Source of the DNA: Mangrovibacter phragmitis
GTDB lineage: Bacteria > Pseudomonadota > Gammaproteobacteria > Enterobacterales > Enterobacteriaceae
Assembly (NCBI RefSeq): GCF_001655675.1
Contig: NZ_LYRP01000033.1
Span: 124,001-188,000 of the forward strand
Reading direction: 5' to 3'
Length of the DNA: 64,000 nucleotides
Each line of letters starts with the position of its first letter. Position 1 is the first letter of the stretch. The position numbers and the translations under genes are program-made. The notes under the pieces were generated by a model that made no database searches, was not told the DNA's origin, and was given only the letters and a program-made list of their open reading frames with translations. Below, one piece after another: positions 1 through 12,256 of the stretch.

Positions 1-1594
<1,594 letters not shown>

Positions 1595-2092
1595 TTAACG
1601 ACCTCAATTCCACGGGATCTGGTGGCGCTTAAAGTGTGCTGGCATTTTACGGGATGGTTACATTACTGTAAACATGATTGGCTTAGTGTCAGCAAGGTGT
1701 TACCGGGTTCTGCTGTTCGTGTCACATATGTTGCTGAATATGACAAAAACAGTAAAAGGCGGCTAAGTGGCACCTGTTATAACCTAAACAGATCATGCGC
1801 CTGTTGCTGTAAGGGTAAATGGTATAACCAATTAAAAAAATAAACAACTAATTAACATTTAAAAGACAAGTTACAGACATTAAGAAAACTTAATATTAAA
1901 GAAAAATTAGCTGAATCGATAAAATGTAAATATAAAAAAAGCGTAGAACATTAATTTATTTCTGTCGATTCAGCACAAATTAGCAATATAGTTTTGTAGG
2001 GAATTGGTGCAAAAATAAACATATTTGTTACTTCACGTAATTATATGCTGAAATAATACCAGCCCGTTAATCATTTGAATTGATATTGAGTT
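1595..2092. promoter_or_regulatory. AT-rich cyo upstream region with an ArcA-like box
   Basis: About 500 bases between cyoA and the 3' end of ampG, with no convincing gene. The stretch 1820-2060 is very AT-rich. TGTTAATTAG on the minus strand at 1857-1848 fits the ArcA half-site pattern WGTTAATTAW at nine of ten positions, and ArcA represses cyo without oxygen in E. coli. A 73-codon frame at 1622-1843 has no recognisable product. The region should hold the cyo promoter, but I cannot place a -10/-35 pair with confidence. Confidence 0.4.
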
Positions 2093-3568
2093 TTAAATAA
2101 GGGCTGACTTACGCAGTGCCATTGCATCCAGAATGGCCCCCCCACACAACCCGGTAGCCATCAGAATTGCTCCCCATTCAGTGATATGTGCACCAGGTAA
2201 GAAAACCAGGTAACCATAAGCCTGGAACCCCAGTAACGCTAATCCGCACAATAACACCAGACAACCCAGTAGCAGCGCTTTAAGGGCAACGGCATACGCG
2301 ACAGGGAAAAACTCTCGCGGAAGAAACTGTTCGGTTTGTTGTGTGTGTTCGAGTGTCTTCTTGCACACCAGCAGCAGTGCGATGCCAGGTAAAGCAGCAA
2401 AAATGGAAAAAAGATAAAACGTTGGCCAGTTGTACAGTTCAACAAACCAGCCCGCCAGTGGGCCGACATAAACGCGACCAACAGCGGAAAGCGCGGAGAG
2501 CAGGGCAAATTGTGTGGCCGAGAATGACTTGTTACACAGGCTCATGAGCAGAGCGACAAAAGCAGATGTGCCCATTCCACCACATAAGTTTTCAAAAAAA
2601 ACTGCAGCACCCATGGTGTAGATATGCTTATCAGTGACAGACAGTAGCCAGTAACCGGCATTAGAAGCACCTTGCAGGATACCGAAAATGAGCAGCGCGC
2701 GGAACAAAGTCAGTCTCTGCATCAGTACCCCGCCCAGCAAAGCACCAACAATAGTGGCGAATAAGCCAAGGGTTTTATTCACCAGCCCCACATCACCTGC
2801 ATCAAACCCCACACCCCGAATCAAAAAAGTAGTGGTCAGGCTCATGGCGAATGCGTCACCCAGCTTGTAGAGCACAATTAACAGCAAAATAAGCCAGGCG
2901 TTGTTACGGCCAAAAAAGTCTTTCAGTGGGTGTAAAACAGCTTGCTCAAGCGAACGGGGAACCGGGATGGCATCCAGTGGTTCTGGTGCCAGCAGTGTGG
3001 CGATAATGCAAGGAACCAGGAGTGCAGCCATCAACCAGTACATGGCATGCCAGCCGAGCCATTTGTCTGCCAGCCATAGGGCCAGGCCGCCAGATACCAG
3101 CATTGCCAGGCGGTAACCCAGCACACTGATAGCCGCGCCAGTACCGCGTTCATCAGCCGGGAGCACATCGGTTTTCCACGCATCAAACACAATATCTTGT
3201 GAGGCGGAACAAAAAGCAATTAAGACCGCAAGTGCCGCCATCCAGCGTAACTGGCTCTCTGGGTCCAGAAACCCCATGGCGGCGATACCGAGAACCAGAA
3301 AAACCTGGGTAATAACCAGCCAGCCTCGCCTGCGCCCTAAAAATGGGGGAGTATAGCGGTCCATCACGGGGGACCAGAGAAACTTGAATACATAAGCCTG
3401 ACCGACCAAAGAGAAAAAACCGATGGTCTTAAGATCAATACCTTCAACCGTCATCCAGGCCTGAAGTGTACCTGAGGTGAGTGCGAGTGGCAGTCCTGAA
3501 GCAAACCCCAGAATTAACAGAATTGCAGACCGGGGCTGTTGAAATATCCGTAAATATTGCGTGGGCAT
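2093..3568 (-). CDS. ampG: Muropeptide (anhydromuropeptide) permease AmpG
   Basis: Major-facilitator-superfamily inner-membrane importer of GlcNAc-anhydroMurNAc peptides released during wall turnover, feeding peptidoglycan recycling and, where present, ampC induction. The product is 491 aa, the length of E. coli AmpG. It starts MPTQYLRIFQQPRSAILLILGF and has repeated hydrophobic helices over its full length. The stretch ASGLPLALTSGTLQAWMTVEG and the loop MDRYTPPFLGRRRGW between helices 2 and 3 are typical. It lies 55 bases downstream of yajG on the same strand, so the two form an operon read from yajG. Confidence 0.97.
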   Translation of the reverse strand: MPTQYLRIFQQPRSAILLILGFASGLPLALTSGTLQAWMTVEGIDLKTIGFFSLVGQAYVFKFLWSPVMDRYTPPFLGRRRGWLVITQVFLVLGIAAMGFLDPESQLRWMAALAVLIAFCSASQDIVFDAWKTDVLPADERGTGAAISVLGYRLAMLVSGGLALWLADKWLGWHAMYWLMAALLVPCIIATLLAPEPLDAIPVPRSLEQAVLHPLKDFFGRNNAWLILLLIVLYKLGDAFAMSLTTTFLIRGVGFDAGDVGLVNKTLGLFATIVGALLGGVLMQRLTLFRALLIFGILQGASNAGYWLLSVTDKHIYTMGAAVFFENLCGGMGTSAFVALLMSLCNKSFSATQFALLSALSAVGRVYVGPLAGWFVELYNWPTFYLFSIFAALPGIALLLVCKKTLEHTQQTEQFLPREFFPVAYAVALKALLLGCLVLLCGLALLGFQAYGYLVFLPGAHITEWGAILMATGLCGGAILDAMALRKSALI

Positions 3569-3580
3569 GGCTTACTCATC

Positions 3581-3606
3581 AGCCAGTTTGCCGCGGCAAA
3601 CTGGCT
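3581..3606. repeat. Perfect 26-base palindrome between yajG and ampG
   Basis: Two 13-base arms starting AGCCAGTTTGCCG meet with no spacer, giving a perfect inverted repeat inside the 55-base yajG-ampG junction. In RNA it would form a strong stem-loop. There is no T-run on either side, so it is more likely an intercistronic mRNA-stability or partial-attenuation element than a full terminator. Confidence 0.6.
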
Positions 3607-3623
3607 GTAATAGATGATTAGTA

Positions 3624-4202
3624 TTAGCGAGCGTTCTGTTTGATGAACTCATTAATGCTGGTGTCTTGTGACATATCAGAGATGGTGTCGCTCAACACGG
3701 AGTTAACTGCATTCGCAATATTCTTGTTGCTGGCCTGCAACGCGCCTTCAACAGAATAGTTGGAACGGTAGGTACGGGTCATCTTATTGCCGTTCTTCGC
3801 GGTAGCAATGATAGAGACATCGGCTGAGGTGGCAATTTTATAACGCAGGTTGCCCTGTGAGACATCGGCATACAGCTTGTTGACGATGATTTGCAGGTCA
3901 ACTGCGCCGTTCGGACCAACCATGTAGCCACGGGCGGTCATTTGTTTTTCCAGCACTTCCTGAAGCAGGAAACGCAGGTCTCGGGAGGCTGTCAGCGTGA
4001 CAAGCTGGTTATCACGGTTGATTCGAGCCAGCGCATGATCCGGACGTTGGTCTGCGCCATTAATGCTGATGGTGATACCCATCAGGCTGGGATCCTGGGA
4101 AGGCAATGTAATTTTCGGGGTAACATCAATGGTGGTGGGCGGCGTGGCGCAGCCTGCGAGGACAAACATCACCATTAACGGGAAAAAGAGTTTTTTTAAC
4201 AT
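3624..4202 (-). CDS. yajG: YajG family lipoprotein
   Basis: Conserved enterobacterial lipoprotein of unknown molecular function. The 192-aa product has a short lipoprotein signal MLKKLFFPLMVMFVLAGC, so Cys18 is the predicted lipidation site. The mature part is soluble and contains the alternating stretch AVDLQIIVNKLYADVSQGNLRYK, typical of the family. It is the upstream gene of the yajG-ampG pair, as in E. coli, which suggests but does not show a link to the cell envelope. Confidence 0.93.
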   Translation of the reverse strand: MLKKLFFPLMVMFVLAGCATPPTTIDVTPKITLPSQDPSLMGITISINGADQRPDHALARINRDNQLVTLTASRDLRFLLQEVLEKQMTARGYMVGPNGAVDLQIIVNKLYADVSQGNLRYKIATSADVSIIATAKNGNKMTRTYRSNYSVEGALQASNKNIANAVNSVLSDTISDMSQDTSINEFIKQNAR

Positions 4203-4503
4203 GATTATCTCTCAAGTACCATTTTCTATCCAAAAAAGTCCCCGCCATCATAACATTGCTGGTGACAGGGGGAAGCAGGCAGCAGGGAAAATTGTTTTAT
4301 CTGCTGCTTCGGCCTTTTTCCCTGTAATAAGGAAGAAAAAACCAGCGGTTCGCGCACCAGAACCCCGGCTATTAGACCTGTTGTCTGCATTCAGAGCAAT
4401 CAGACTCGAGGGAAAATTTTATTGCCATATGCTTCGCTAACAGGTAAAAGCGGCTAACATTTAAAGGGACGGGCAACCTGTTGTTGTCGGGGGAGAACTT
4501 ACT
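4203..4503. promoter_or_regulatory. Divergent yajG/bolA promoter region
   Basis: A 301-base gap between the divergently read yajG and bolA. Both promoters must lie here. A GC-rich part (4300-4400) is followed by an AT-rich stretch 4405-4460 before bolA. No single motif is convincing enough to place. The long open frame crossing it on the plus strand (4063-4440) runs antisense through yajG and is not considered real. Confidence 0.4.
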
Positions 4504-4818
4504 ATGATGCGCGCACAGATTGAAGCGAAGTTACAGGCGGCGTTTGACCCTGTGTTTATTGATATTATTGATGAAAGTTATCGCCATAATGTGCCTGCAG
4601 GCTCAGAAAGTCACTTTAAGGTTGTGCTTGTCAGCGATAAGTTTTCCGCTGAGCGCATGTTAGCGCGCCACCGCCAGGTCTATACAGTGCTGGCCGAAGA
4701 ACTTGCCGGGCAGGTGCATGCACTGGCATTGCATACTTACTCTGCTTCAGAGTGGGAGAATTTGCAGGACACTGTTTTACCTTCTCCTCCTTGTCGTGGG
4801 GCGGGTACACTGGCCTGA
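4504..4818 (+). CDS. bolA: Transcriptional regulator / [2Fe-2S] partner BolA
   Basis: BolA-family protein that affects cell shape and stress responses, acts as a DNA-binding regulator and pairs with monothiol glutaredoxins around a 2Fe-2S cluster. The product is 104 aa (E. coli 105) and contains the conserved core [20 protein letters not shown] at about residues 23-42 and the end [15 protein letters not shown]. His27 and the helix-turn region are conserved. The start is one of two tandem ATG codons at 4504. Two strong plus-strand hairpins follow before tig. Confidence 0.96.
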   Translation: MMRAQIEAKLQAAFDPVFIDIIDESYRHNVPAGSESHFKVVLVSDKFSAERMLARHRQVYTVLAEELAGQVHALALHTYSASEWENLQDTVLPSPPCRGAGTLA

Positions 4819-4873
4819 CAGGGTTGTTGTCAATAATGGCGGTTATCCGGTATGGTGATAATCGGCTATCAGC

Positions 4874-4900
4874 AAACGGCCTGCAGGCCGTTTGTTTTTG
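4874..4900 (+). terminator. Palindromic hairpin with T-rich tail downstream of bolA
   Basis: A 20-base perfect palindrome at 4874-4893 (arms AAACGGCCTG) is followed by TGTTTTTG. It is placed to end bolA transcription. Confidence 0.6.
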
Positions 4901-5048
4901 TTGGGTCTTTGCAGCTATTAACAGCGGAACAGGTATTTTCTCTTTGCCTGGGCTCAGTGGCTTGAAATCAATGAATTGATTTTCTTTATTTGCGCAGCCC
5001 GATGGCAGACCTGGTTTGTTAACCGGGCTGTTAGCTGTTGTCAGTCAG

Positions 5049-5074
5049 AACGGCCATAAGGCCGTTTTCTTTTG
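5049..5074 (+). terminator. Second bolA/tig intergenic terminator-like hairpin
   Basis: AACGGCC at 5049-5055 pairs with GGCCGTT at 5060-5066 around the loop ATAA and is followed by TTCTTTT. It shares the AACGGCC arm with the hairpin at 4874. Confidence 0.6.
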
Positions 5075-5105
5075 CCTGTTTACCGGAGGAATTCGGGTAA
5101 ACAGG
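5075..5105 (+). repeat. 10-bp stem-loop in the tig upstream region
   Basis: CCTGTTTACC at 5075-5084 pairs perfectly with GGTAAACAGG at 5096-5105 around an 11-base loop that itself contains GGAGGAATTC. It directly follows the terminator-like hairpin at 5049 and lies about 230 bases before the tig start. Confidence 0.5.
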
Positions 5106-5324
5106 TGGATGGATGTCGAGAATGTGAATCGGTGCGGTTATCCGTTAGTTGCGGTTCTCGACTCCCTCAGATGATGCCGCTATAATGCTGCGTCTTAATT
5201 TTTGGAATGTATTCGGGATGATTCTGGTGACAGGGAGTGCGTTCTGGATACAGAAACCATCCCGGTTCTGTGAAGCGAAATACATTAGGGCTTCCAGAGT
5301 TGACCGAGCACTGTGATTTTTTGA

Positions 5325-6632
<1,308 letters not shown>

Positions 6633-6660
6633 TACTGCCGGTACCTCTCTGTCAGTATTA

Positions 6661-6694
6661 AAGCCCGTCTCCGGTTGGTGGCGGGCTTTTTTTT
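6661..6694 (+). terminator. Intrinsic terminator of tig
   Basis: AAGCCCG at 6661-6667 pairs with CGGGCTT at 6682-6688, and an uninterrupted T-run follows. Confidence 0.85.
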
Positions 6695-6756
6695 GTCAGT
6701 GCGAAACGTGCGTAATCCTGTTTTCAGTGGTAGCGTAACGCTGAAAGATTGTTATG

Positions 6757-6785
6757 CTTGAAAATAAATGGGGCTGGCCCCATCT
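6757..6785 (+). promoter_or_regulatory. Sigma-32 heat-shock promoter of clpP-clpX
   Basis: CTTGAAAA at 6757-6764 and CCCCATCT at 6778-6785, separated by 13 bases, match the RpoH consensus CTTGAAA / CCCCATNT almost perfectly. The clpP start is 138 bases downstream of the -10. Confidence 0.88.
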
Positions 6786-6923
6786 CTTGTGGGTAACTGT
6801 TGGAATACTGGTTGATAATCCGTCTGTAACAAACCTTTGGGGCGCCGGGCATAGTTATACCTGGTAAGCTCAGGTAAAATCAGTACGACCTGTCAGTTCT
6901 AACAACGATAAAGGAGACGGAAA

Positions 6924-7547
6924 ATGTCATACAGTGGCGAAAAAGAACAATTTGCACCCCATATGGCGTTGGTGCCGATGGTTGTGGAACAAACCTCACG
7001 CGGTGAACGTTCTTACGATATTTATTCCCGTCTGCTTAAGGAGCGAGTTATCTTCCTGACGGGTCAGGTTGAAGACCACATGGCGAACCTGATTGTGGCG
7101 CAGATGTTGTTCCTCGAAGCAGAAAACCCGGAAAAAGACATTTACTTGTATATTAACTCTCCAGGCGGTGTGATTACCGCGGGTATGTCTATTTACGACA
7201 CCATGAAATTTATTAAACCTGATGTCAGTACCATTTGTATGGGCCAGGCAGCTTCAATGGGCGCATTTTTGCTGACAGCAGGTACTAAGGGTAAGCGTTT
7301 CTGCCTGCCAAACTCCAGAGTCATGATCCACCAACCGCTGGGCGGTTATCAGGGGCAGGCAACGGATATCGAAATTCATGCCCGTGAAATCCTGAAAGTT
7401 AAAGCGCGGATGAATGAACTAATGGCAGAGCATACAGGCAAACCGCTGGAGGAAATTGAGCGTGATACTGAGCGCGATCGTTTCCTCTCTGCACCAGAAG
7501 CGGTAGAGTACGGTTTAGTTGACTCAATATTAACTCACCGTAATTAA
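6924..7547 (+). CDS. clpP: ATP-dependent Clp protease proteolytic subunit
   Basis: Serine peptidase subunit that forms the double heptameric ring of ClpXP and ClpAP. The product is 207 aa, the same as E. coli, including the short propeptide [14 protein letters not shown]. The catalytic triad is visible: Ser111 in GQAASMGAF, His136 in MIHQPLGG and Asp185 near [15 protein letters not shown]. The start follows AAGGAGACGG. It is read with clpX from the heat-shock promoter at 6757. Confidence 0.98.
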   Translation: MSYSGEKEQFAPHMALVPMVVEQTSRGERSYDIYSRLLKERVIFLTGQVEDHMANLIVAQMLFLEAENPEKDIYLYINSPGGVITAGMSIYDTMKFIKPDVSTICMGQAASMGAFLLTAGTKGKRFCLPNSRVMIHQPLGGYQGQATDIEIHAREILKVKARMNELMAEHTGKPLEEIERDTERDRFLSAPEAVEYGLVDSILTHRN

Positions 7548-7677
7548 CGCCCAGGAGTGGCTGAGCCGCTATACTGTAATAAGTTTCTGGTGGCCCAGCC
7601 CGTGTAGCCAGCTGCGCCTGAGAGTGGCAACTGCGTCGTCGTGTGCGGCATAAAGTAACAGAAAAGAGGTTTTACTG

Positions 7678-8952
7678 ATGACAGATAAGCGCAAAGACGG
7701 TTCAGGCAAATTGCTGTACTGCTCTTTTTGCGGCAAAAGCCAGCATGAAGTGCGTAAGCTGATTGCCGGGCCGTCAGTGTATATCTGCGATGAGTGCGTC
7801 GATTTATGTAACGACATTATTCGCGAAGAAATTAAAGAAGTGGCCCCGCATCGCGAGCGTAGTGCGCTGCCAACTCCCCATGAAATTCGCAGCCACCTTG
7901 ACGATTACGTCATAGGCCAGGAACCGGCTAAAAAGGTGCTGTCCGTAGCGGTCTACAACCACTATAAGCGTCTGCGTAACGGCGATACCAGCAATGGTGT
8001 TGAACTGGGTAAAAGTAACATTTTGCTTATCGGGCCTACCGGGAGTGGTAAGACGCTGCTGGCTGAGACGCTGGCACGTTTGTTGGATGTTCCCTTCACC
8101 ATGGCGGATGCAACCACACTGACCGAAGCCGGTTATGTGGGTGAAGACGTTGAGAATATTATCCAGAAATTGCTACAAAAATGTGATTACGATGTGCAGA
8201 AAGCGCAGCGTGGCATAGTTTACATCGATGAAATCGACAAGATTTCACGTAAGTCTGATAACCCGTCCATCACCCGTGATGTGTCAGGTGAAGGTGTGCA
8301 GCAGGCGTTGCTAAAACTGATTGAAGGTACGGTTGCAGCGGTTCCCCCTCAGGGCGGGCGCAAGCATCCGCAACAGGAGTTTTTGCAGGTTGATACCTCA
8401 AAGATTCTGTTTATCTGTGGCGGTGCATTTGCGGGTCTGGATAAAGTTATTGCCAATCGTGTTGAAACAGGTTCTGGCATTGGGTTTGGCGCGACGGTAA
8501 AAGGTAAGTCACAGAAAGCCAGTGAAAGCCAGCTGTTGGGGCAGGTTGAGCCAGAAGATTTGATCAAGTTTGGTTTGATCCCGGAGTTCATCGGTCGTCT
8601 GCCAGTTGTCGCAACTTTGAGCGAGTTGAGTGAAGAGGCGTTGATCCAAATCCTCAAAGAGCCAAAAAATGCGCTGACTAAACAATACCAGGCGTTGTTT
8701 AACCTGGAAGGTGTTGAGCTGGAATTCCGTGATGATGCGCTTGATGCTATTGCCAGAAAAGCAATGCAGCGTAAAACGGGTGCCCGTGGCCTGCGTTCTA
8801 TTGTTGAAGCTGCTCTGCTTGATACTATGTATGACTTGCCATCTATGGATGATGTCGAGAAAGTGGTTATCGATGAATCTGTTATTTCGGGGCAGTCTGA
8901 ACCGATGCTGATTTATGGCAAGCCAGAAGCACAACAGGCATCTGGCGAATAA
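7678..8952 (+). CDS. clpX: ATP-dependent Clp protease ATP-binding subunit ClpX
   Basis: AAA+ unfoldase that recognises tagged or native substrates and feeds them to ClpP. The product is 424 aa, as in E. coli. An N-terminal zinc-binding domain has Cys15, Cys18, Cys37 and Cys40 (CSFCGK, CDECVD). The AAA+ module has Walker A GPTGSGKT at about 119-126, Walker [11 protein letters not shown] and the sensor-2 arginine in TGARGLRSI. The ClpP-docking IGF loop is present (GSGIGFGA). It lies 130 bases after clpP and ends in a strong terminator. Confidence 0.98.
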   Translation: MTDKRKDGSGKLLYCSFCGKSQHEVRKLIAGPSVYICDECVDLCNDIIREEIKEVAPHRERSALPTPHEIRSHLDDYVIGQEPAKKVLSVAVYNHYKRLRNGDTSNGVELGKSNILLIGPTGSGKTLLAETLARLLDVPFTMADATTLTEAGYVGEDVENIIQKLLQKCDYDVQKAQRGIVYIDEIDKISRKSDNPSITRDVSGEGVQQALLKLIEGTVAAVPPQGGRKHPQQEFLQVDTSKILFICGGAFAGLDKVIANRVETGSGIGFGATVKGKSQKASESQLLGQVEPEDLIKFGLIPEFIGRLPVVATLSELSEEALIQILKEPKNALTKQYQALFNLEGVELEFRDDALDAIARKAMQRKTGARGLRSIVEAALLDTMYDLPSMDDVEKVVIDESVISGQSEPMLIYGKPEAQQASGE

Positions 8953-8982
8953 TTAATCATTCGTCAACAAGCAGTTACCAAA

Positions 8983-9013
8983 AAATGGGGGATTTAATCC
9001 CCCATTTATTTTT
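8983..9013 (+). terminator. Terminator after clpX
   Basis: Twelve-base arms AAATGGGGGATT (8983-8994) and AATCCCCCATTT (8996-9007) form a long hairpin followed by ATTTTTC. The T-rich tail lies on the clpX side of the sigma-32 promoter of lon. Confidence 0.85.
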
Positions 9014-9027
9014 CGTGCCCGCCTGCC

Positions 9028-9055
9028 GTTGAATGTCCGGGAATTATCCCCATAT
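9028..9055 (+). promoter_or_regulatory. Sigma-32 heat-shock promoter of lon
   Basis: GTTGAAT at 9028-9034 and CCCCATAT at 9048-9055 with a 13-base spacer, the same spacing as the clpP promoter, fit the RpoH consensus. The position agrees with the known heat-inducible lon promoter of E. coli. Confidence 0.85.
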
Positions 9056-9170
9056 ACTGTTTTACTTGTTGGTGATGCCGTGAAGAGGGTTCACGAGCGC
9101 CTCATCACCTGGCGGAAACAATCGCCTGTATCATGGTGGTATGAACAGGTTAAAACTAAGAGAGAGCTCT

Positions 9171-11525
9171 ATGAATCCTGAGCGTTCTGAACGCATAGAA
9201 ATCCCCGTGTTGCCATTGCGCGATGTGGTGGTCTATCCGCATATGGTTATTCCGTTATTTGTCGGACGGGAAAAGTCTATCCGCTGCCTGGAAGCGGCGA
9301 TGGATAACGACAAGAAAATCATGCTGGTGGCGCAGAAAGAGGCCTCGACGGATGAGCCTGGTATAAACGACCTTTTCACTGTCGGCACTGTGGCTTCTAT
9401 TCTGCAGATGCTCAAACTGCCGGATGGTACGGTAAAAGTGCTGGTCGAAGGCTTACAGCGCGCACGGATCACGACACTCTCGGATAACGGCGAGCATTTC
9501 ATTGCTCAGGCTGAATACCTTGAGTCTCCGGTGATTGAAGAGCGTGAACAAGAAGTCCTGGTTCGTACCGCCATTAATCAGTTTGAAGGCTATATCAAGC
9601 TGAATAAAAAAATCCCGCCGGAAGTGCTGACTTCACTGAACAGCATTGATGACCCGGCGCGTCTGGCTGACACCATAGCTGCGCACATGCCATTGAAACT
9701 GGCAGATAAGCAGTCCGTGCTTGAGATGTCTGATGTTAACGAACGTCTCGAATATCTGATGGCGATGATGGAATCGGAAATTGACCTGTTGCAGGTTGAG
9801 AAACGTATCCGTAACCGCGTCAAAAAGCAGATGGAGAAAAGCCAGCGCGAGTACTATCTGAATGAGCAAATGAAAGCTATTCAGAAAGAACTTGGCGAAA
9901 TGGATGACGCACCGGATGAAAGCGAAGCGCTGAAACGCAAAATTGAAGCGGCGAAAATGCCGAAAGAAGCGCGTGAAAAAGCGGAAGCTGAGCTGCAAAA
10001 ACTGAAAATGATGTCGCCGATGTCTGCGGAAGCGACAGTGGTTCGCGGTTACATTGACTGGATGGTTCAGGTTCCGTGGAATTCTCGCAGCAAAGTGAAA
10101 AAAGATTTGCGCCAGGCTCAGGAAATTCTGGATACCGATCACTATGGTCTGGAACGGGTGAAAGACCGTATTCTCGAGTATCTTGCTGTTCAGAGCCGCG
10201 TGAACAAAATTAAGGGGCCAATCCTTTGTCTGGTTGGGCCGCCAGGGGTAGGTAAAACCTCTCTGGGGCAGTCCATTGCCAAAGCCACCGGGCGTAAATA
10301 TGTGCGTATGGCATTGGGCGGGGTGCGCGACGAAGCCGAGATTCGTGGGCATCGCCGGACATACATTGGTTCAATGCCAGGCAAGTTGATTCAGAAAATG
10401 GCGAAAGTGGGGGTAAAAAATCCGCTGTTCCTGTTGGATGAAATCGACAAAATGTCTTCTGACATGCGCGGTGATCCGGCTTCAGCATTGCTGGAAGTTC
10501 TGGATCCGGAACAGAATATCGCATTCAACGACCATTACCTGGAAGTGGATTACGATCTGTCTGATGTGATGTTTGTTGCGACATCCAACTCCATGAATAT
10601 TCCGGCCCCGTTGCTGGATCGTATGGAAGTGATTCGTCTTTCTGGTTACACCGAAGATGAAAAACTGAATATTGCCAAACAACACCTGTTACCGAAACAG
10701 GTTGAGCGTAACGCACTGAAGAAAACTGAAATCAAGGTTGATGACAGTGCGATTGTCGGCATTATCCGCTATTACACCCGTGAAGCAGGCGTGCGTGGGC
10801 TGGAGCGCGAAATCTCCAAACTGTGCCGCAAAGCAGTGAAACAACTGCTGCTGGATAAGTCATTGAAGAAAATTGAAATCAATGGCGATAACCTGAAGGA
10901 TTTTCTTGGGGTTCAGCGTTTTGACTACGGGCGTGCTGATAACGAGAACCGTGTCGGTCAGGTAACGGGGCTGGCATGGACCGAAGTTGGTGGTGACTTA
11001 CTGACTATTGAAACTGCATGTGTTCCGGGTAAAGGCAAGCTGACCTATACCGGTTCGCTGGGTGAAGTGATGCAGGAGTCTATTCAGGCTGCCTTAACTG
11101 TCGTGCGTGCACGGGCTGAAAAGCTGGGTATCAACAGCGATTTCTATGAAAAACGTGATATCCATGTGCATGTGCCTGAAGGTGCGACACCAAAAGATGG
11201 TCCAAGTGCGGGCATCGCGATGTGTACAGCGCTGGTATCCTGCCTGACAGGTAACCCGGTTCGTGCTGATGTCGCTATGACCGGGGAAATCACCTTGCGT
11301 GGGCTGGTGCTGCCTATTGGTGGGCTGAAAGAGAAGTTACTGGCGGCTCACCGTGGTGGTATTAAAACGGTGCTTATCCCGGATGAGAATAAACGCGATT
11401 TGGAAGAGATTCCGGATAACATTCTGGCTGATTTGGATATTCATCCAGTGAAGCGCATTGAGGAAGTTCTGTCTCTGGCTTTGCAAAACTCACCGTTTGG
11501 AATGGAAGTCGTTAGCGCAAAATAG
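9171..11525 (+). CDS. lon: ATP-dependent protease Lon
   Basis: Homo-hexameric AAA+ serine protease that removes misfolded proteins and short-lived regulators. I place the start at 9171 ([12 protein letters not shown], 784 aa as in E. coli), directly after AGAGAG; the in-frame ATG at 9141 would add ten non-conserved residues. Domains in order are the N-terminal substrate-binding domain (1-205), a coiled-coil linker (210-300), the AAA+ domain with Walker A GPPGVGKT and Walker [10 protein letters not shown], and the C-terminal protease domain with the Ser-Lys dyad: Ser679 in PKDGPSAG and Lys722 in [10 protein letters not shown] terminator follows. Confidence 0.98.
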   Translation: MNPERSERIEIPVLPLRDVVVYPHMVIPLFVGREKSIRCLEAAMDNDKKIMLVAQKEASTDEPGINDLFTVGTVASILQMLKLPDGTVKVLVEGLQRARITTLSDNGEHFIAQAEYLESPVIEEREQEVLVRTAINQFEGYIKLNKKIPPEVLTSLNSIDDPARLADTIAAHMPLKLADKQSVLEMSDVNERLEYLMAMMESEIDLLQVEKRIRNRVKKQMEKSQREYYLNEQMKAIQKELGEMDDAPDESEALKRKIEAAKMPKEAREKAEAELQKLKMMSPMSAEATVVRGYIDWMVQVPWNSRSKVKKDLRQAQEILDTDHYGLERVKDRILEYLAVQSRVNKIKGPILCLVGPPGVGKTSLGQSIAKATGRKYVRMALGGVRDEAEIRGHRRTYIGSMPGKLIQKMAKVGVKNPLFLLDEIDKMSSDMRGDPASALLEVLDPEQNIAFNDHYLEVDYDLSDVMFVATSNSMNIPAPLLDRMEVIRLSGYTEDEKLNIAKQHLLPKQVERNALKKTEIKVDDSAIVGIIRYYTREAGVRGLEREISKLCRKAVKQLLLDKSLKKIEINGDNLKDFLGVQRFDYGRADNENRVGQVTGLAWTEVGGDLLTIETACVPGKGKLTYTGSLGEVMQESIQAALTVVRARAEKLGINSDFYEKRDIHVHVPEGATPKDGPSAGIAMCTALVSCLTGNPVRADVAMTGEITLRGLVLPIGGLKEKLLAAHRGGIKTVLIPDENKRDLEEIPDNILADLDIHPVKRIEEVLSLALQNSPFGMEVVSAK

Positions 11526-11558
11526 TGACCTGACGCAAAGAGTGCCTGGAAAAACAGG

Positions 11559-11594
11559 GCTGGCAGGTGAATTGTCACTTGCCAGCTTTTTTTT
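11559..11594 (+). terminator. Terminator of lon
   Basis: GCTGGCAGGTGA at 11559-11570 pairs with TCACTTGCCAGC at 11575-11586 with one G-T wobble, followed by eight T. Confidence 0.85.
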
Positions 11595-11758
11595 GCCTGG
11601 CTACTTTAGGACGCTGGCTGGGGATATGTCTTTCTCCTGACCAAATAAACATCGGGTTGGGAGTTGTAAGGGCATGGCAGGCCTGATATAACTGCTTCGC
11701 GGTCGTACTTTGAAGGATTCAGGTGCGATACAAAAAAAATAAACAGAGGAAGAGAAGA

Positions 11759-12031
11759 GTGAATAAATCTCAACTGATCGACAAAATTGCCGCAAATGCT
11801 GATATTTCCAAGGCTGCGGCTGGACGTGCATTAGACGCTTTGATTGCTTCCGTTACTGAATCCCTGCAGTCCGGGGACGACGTAGCACTGGTAGGTTTTG
11901 GTACTTTTGCCGTTCGTGAACGCGCAGCCCGCACGGGTCGTAACCCACAAACGGGTGAAGAAATTACCATTGCTGCTGCAAAAGTTCCGGGTTTCCGTGC
12001 AGGTAAAGCGCTGAAAGACGCGGTTAACTGA
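11759..12031 (+). CDS. hupB: DNA-binding protein HU-beta
   Basis: Nucleoid protein that bends DNA as a homodimer or as a heterodimer with HU-alpha. I place the start at the GTG codon at 11759 ([12 protein letters not shown]), giving 90 aa like E. coli HupB and preceded by AGAGGAAGAG. The upstream GTG at 11723 would add 12 basic residues not found in the family. The DNA-binding beta-arm signature [10 protein letters not shown] and Pro63 at its tip are present. It sits between lon and ppiD as in E. coli and ends in its own terminator. Confidence 0.97.
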   Translation: MNKSQLIDKIAANADISKAAAGRALDALIASVTESLQSGDDVALVGFGTFAVRERAARTGRNPQTGEEITIAAAKVPGFRAGKALKDAVN

Positions 12032-12077
12032 TTAGCACCCCCGTCAGGGCGGGGCGCTGGCAAGTAAACAGCTTAAG

Positions 12078-12102
12078 GGCGCATCTAAGATGTGCCTTTT
12101 TT
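12078..12102 (+). terminator. Terminator of hupB
   Basis: GGCGCATCT at 12078-12086 pairs with AGATGTGCC at 12088-12096 with one wobble, followed by six T. Confidence 0.75.
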
Positions 12103-12256
12103 CTTTTCTGTATGACTTTCTGTGTTATACGGGCTGACAACTGCCCCGGTTTCTTTCACAATACGCTTTCGCGTGTAACGGCTTTGGGAAACTTACCCAT
12201 GTACAACATGCCATTACACCAGGTTTTGTCACATTACAGCGGAGTGTTGTTACACC

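Noticed and set aside
1622-1843. 73-codon frame in the cyo upstream region
   Set aside because: No recognisable product, poor ribosome site, lies in a promoter region.
9141-9170. Ten-codon N-terminal extension of Lon
   Set aside because: The E. coli start [12 protein letters not shown] is at 9171 with its own ribosome site; the extension is not conserved.
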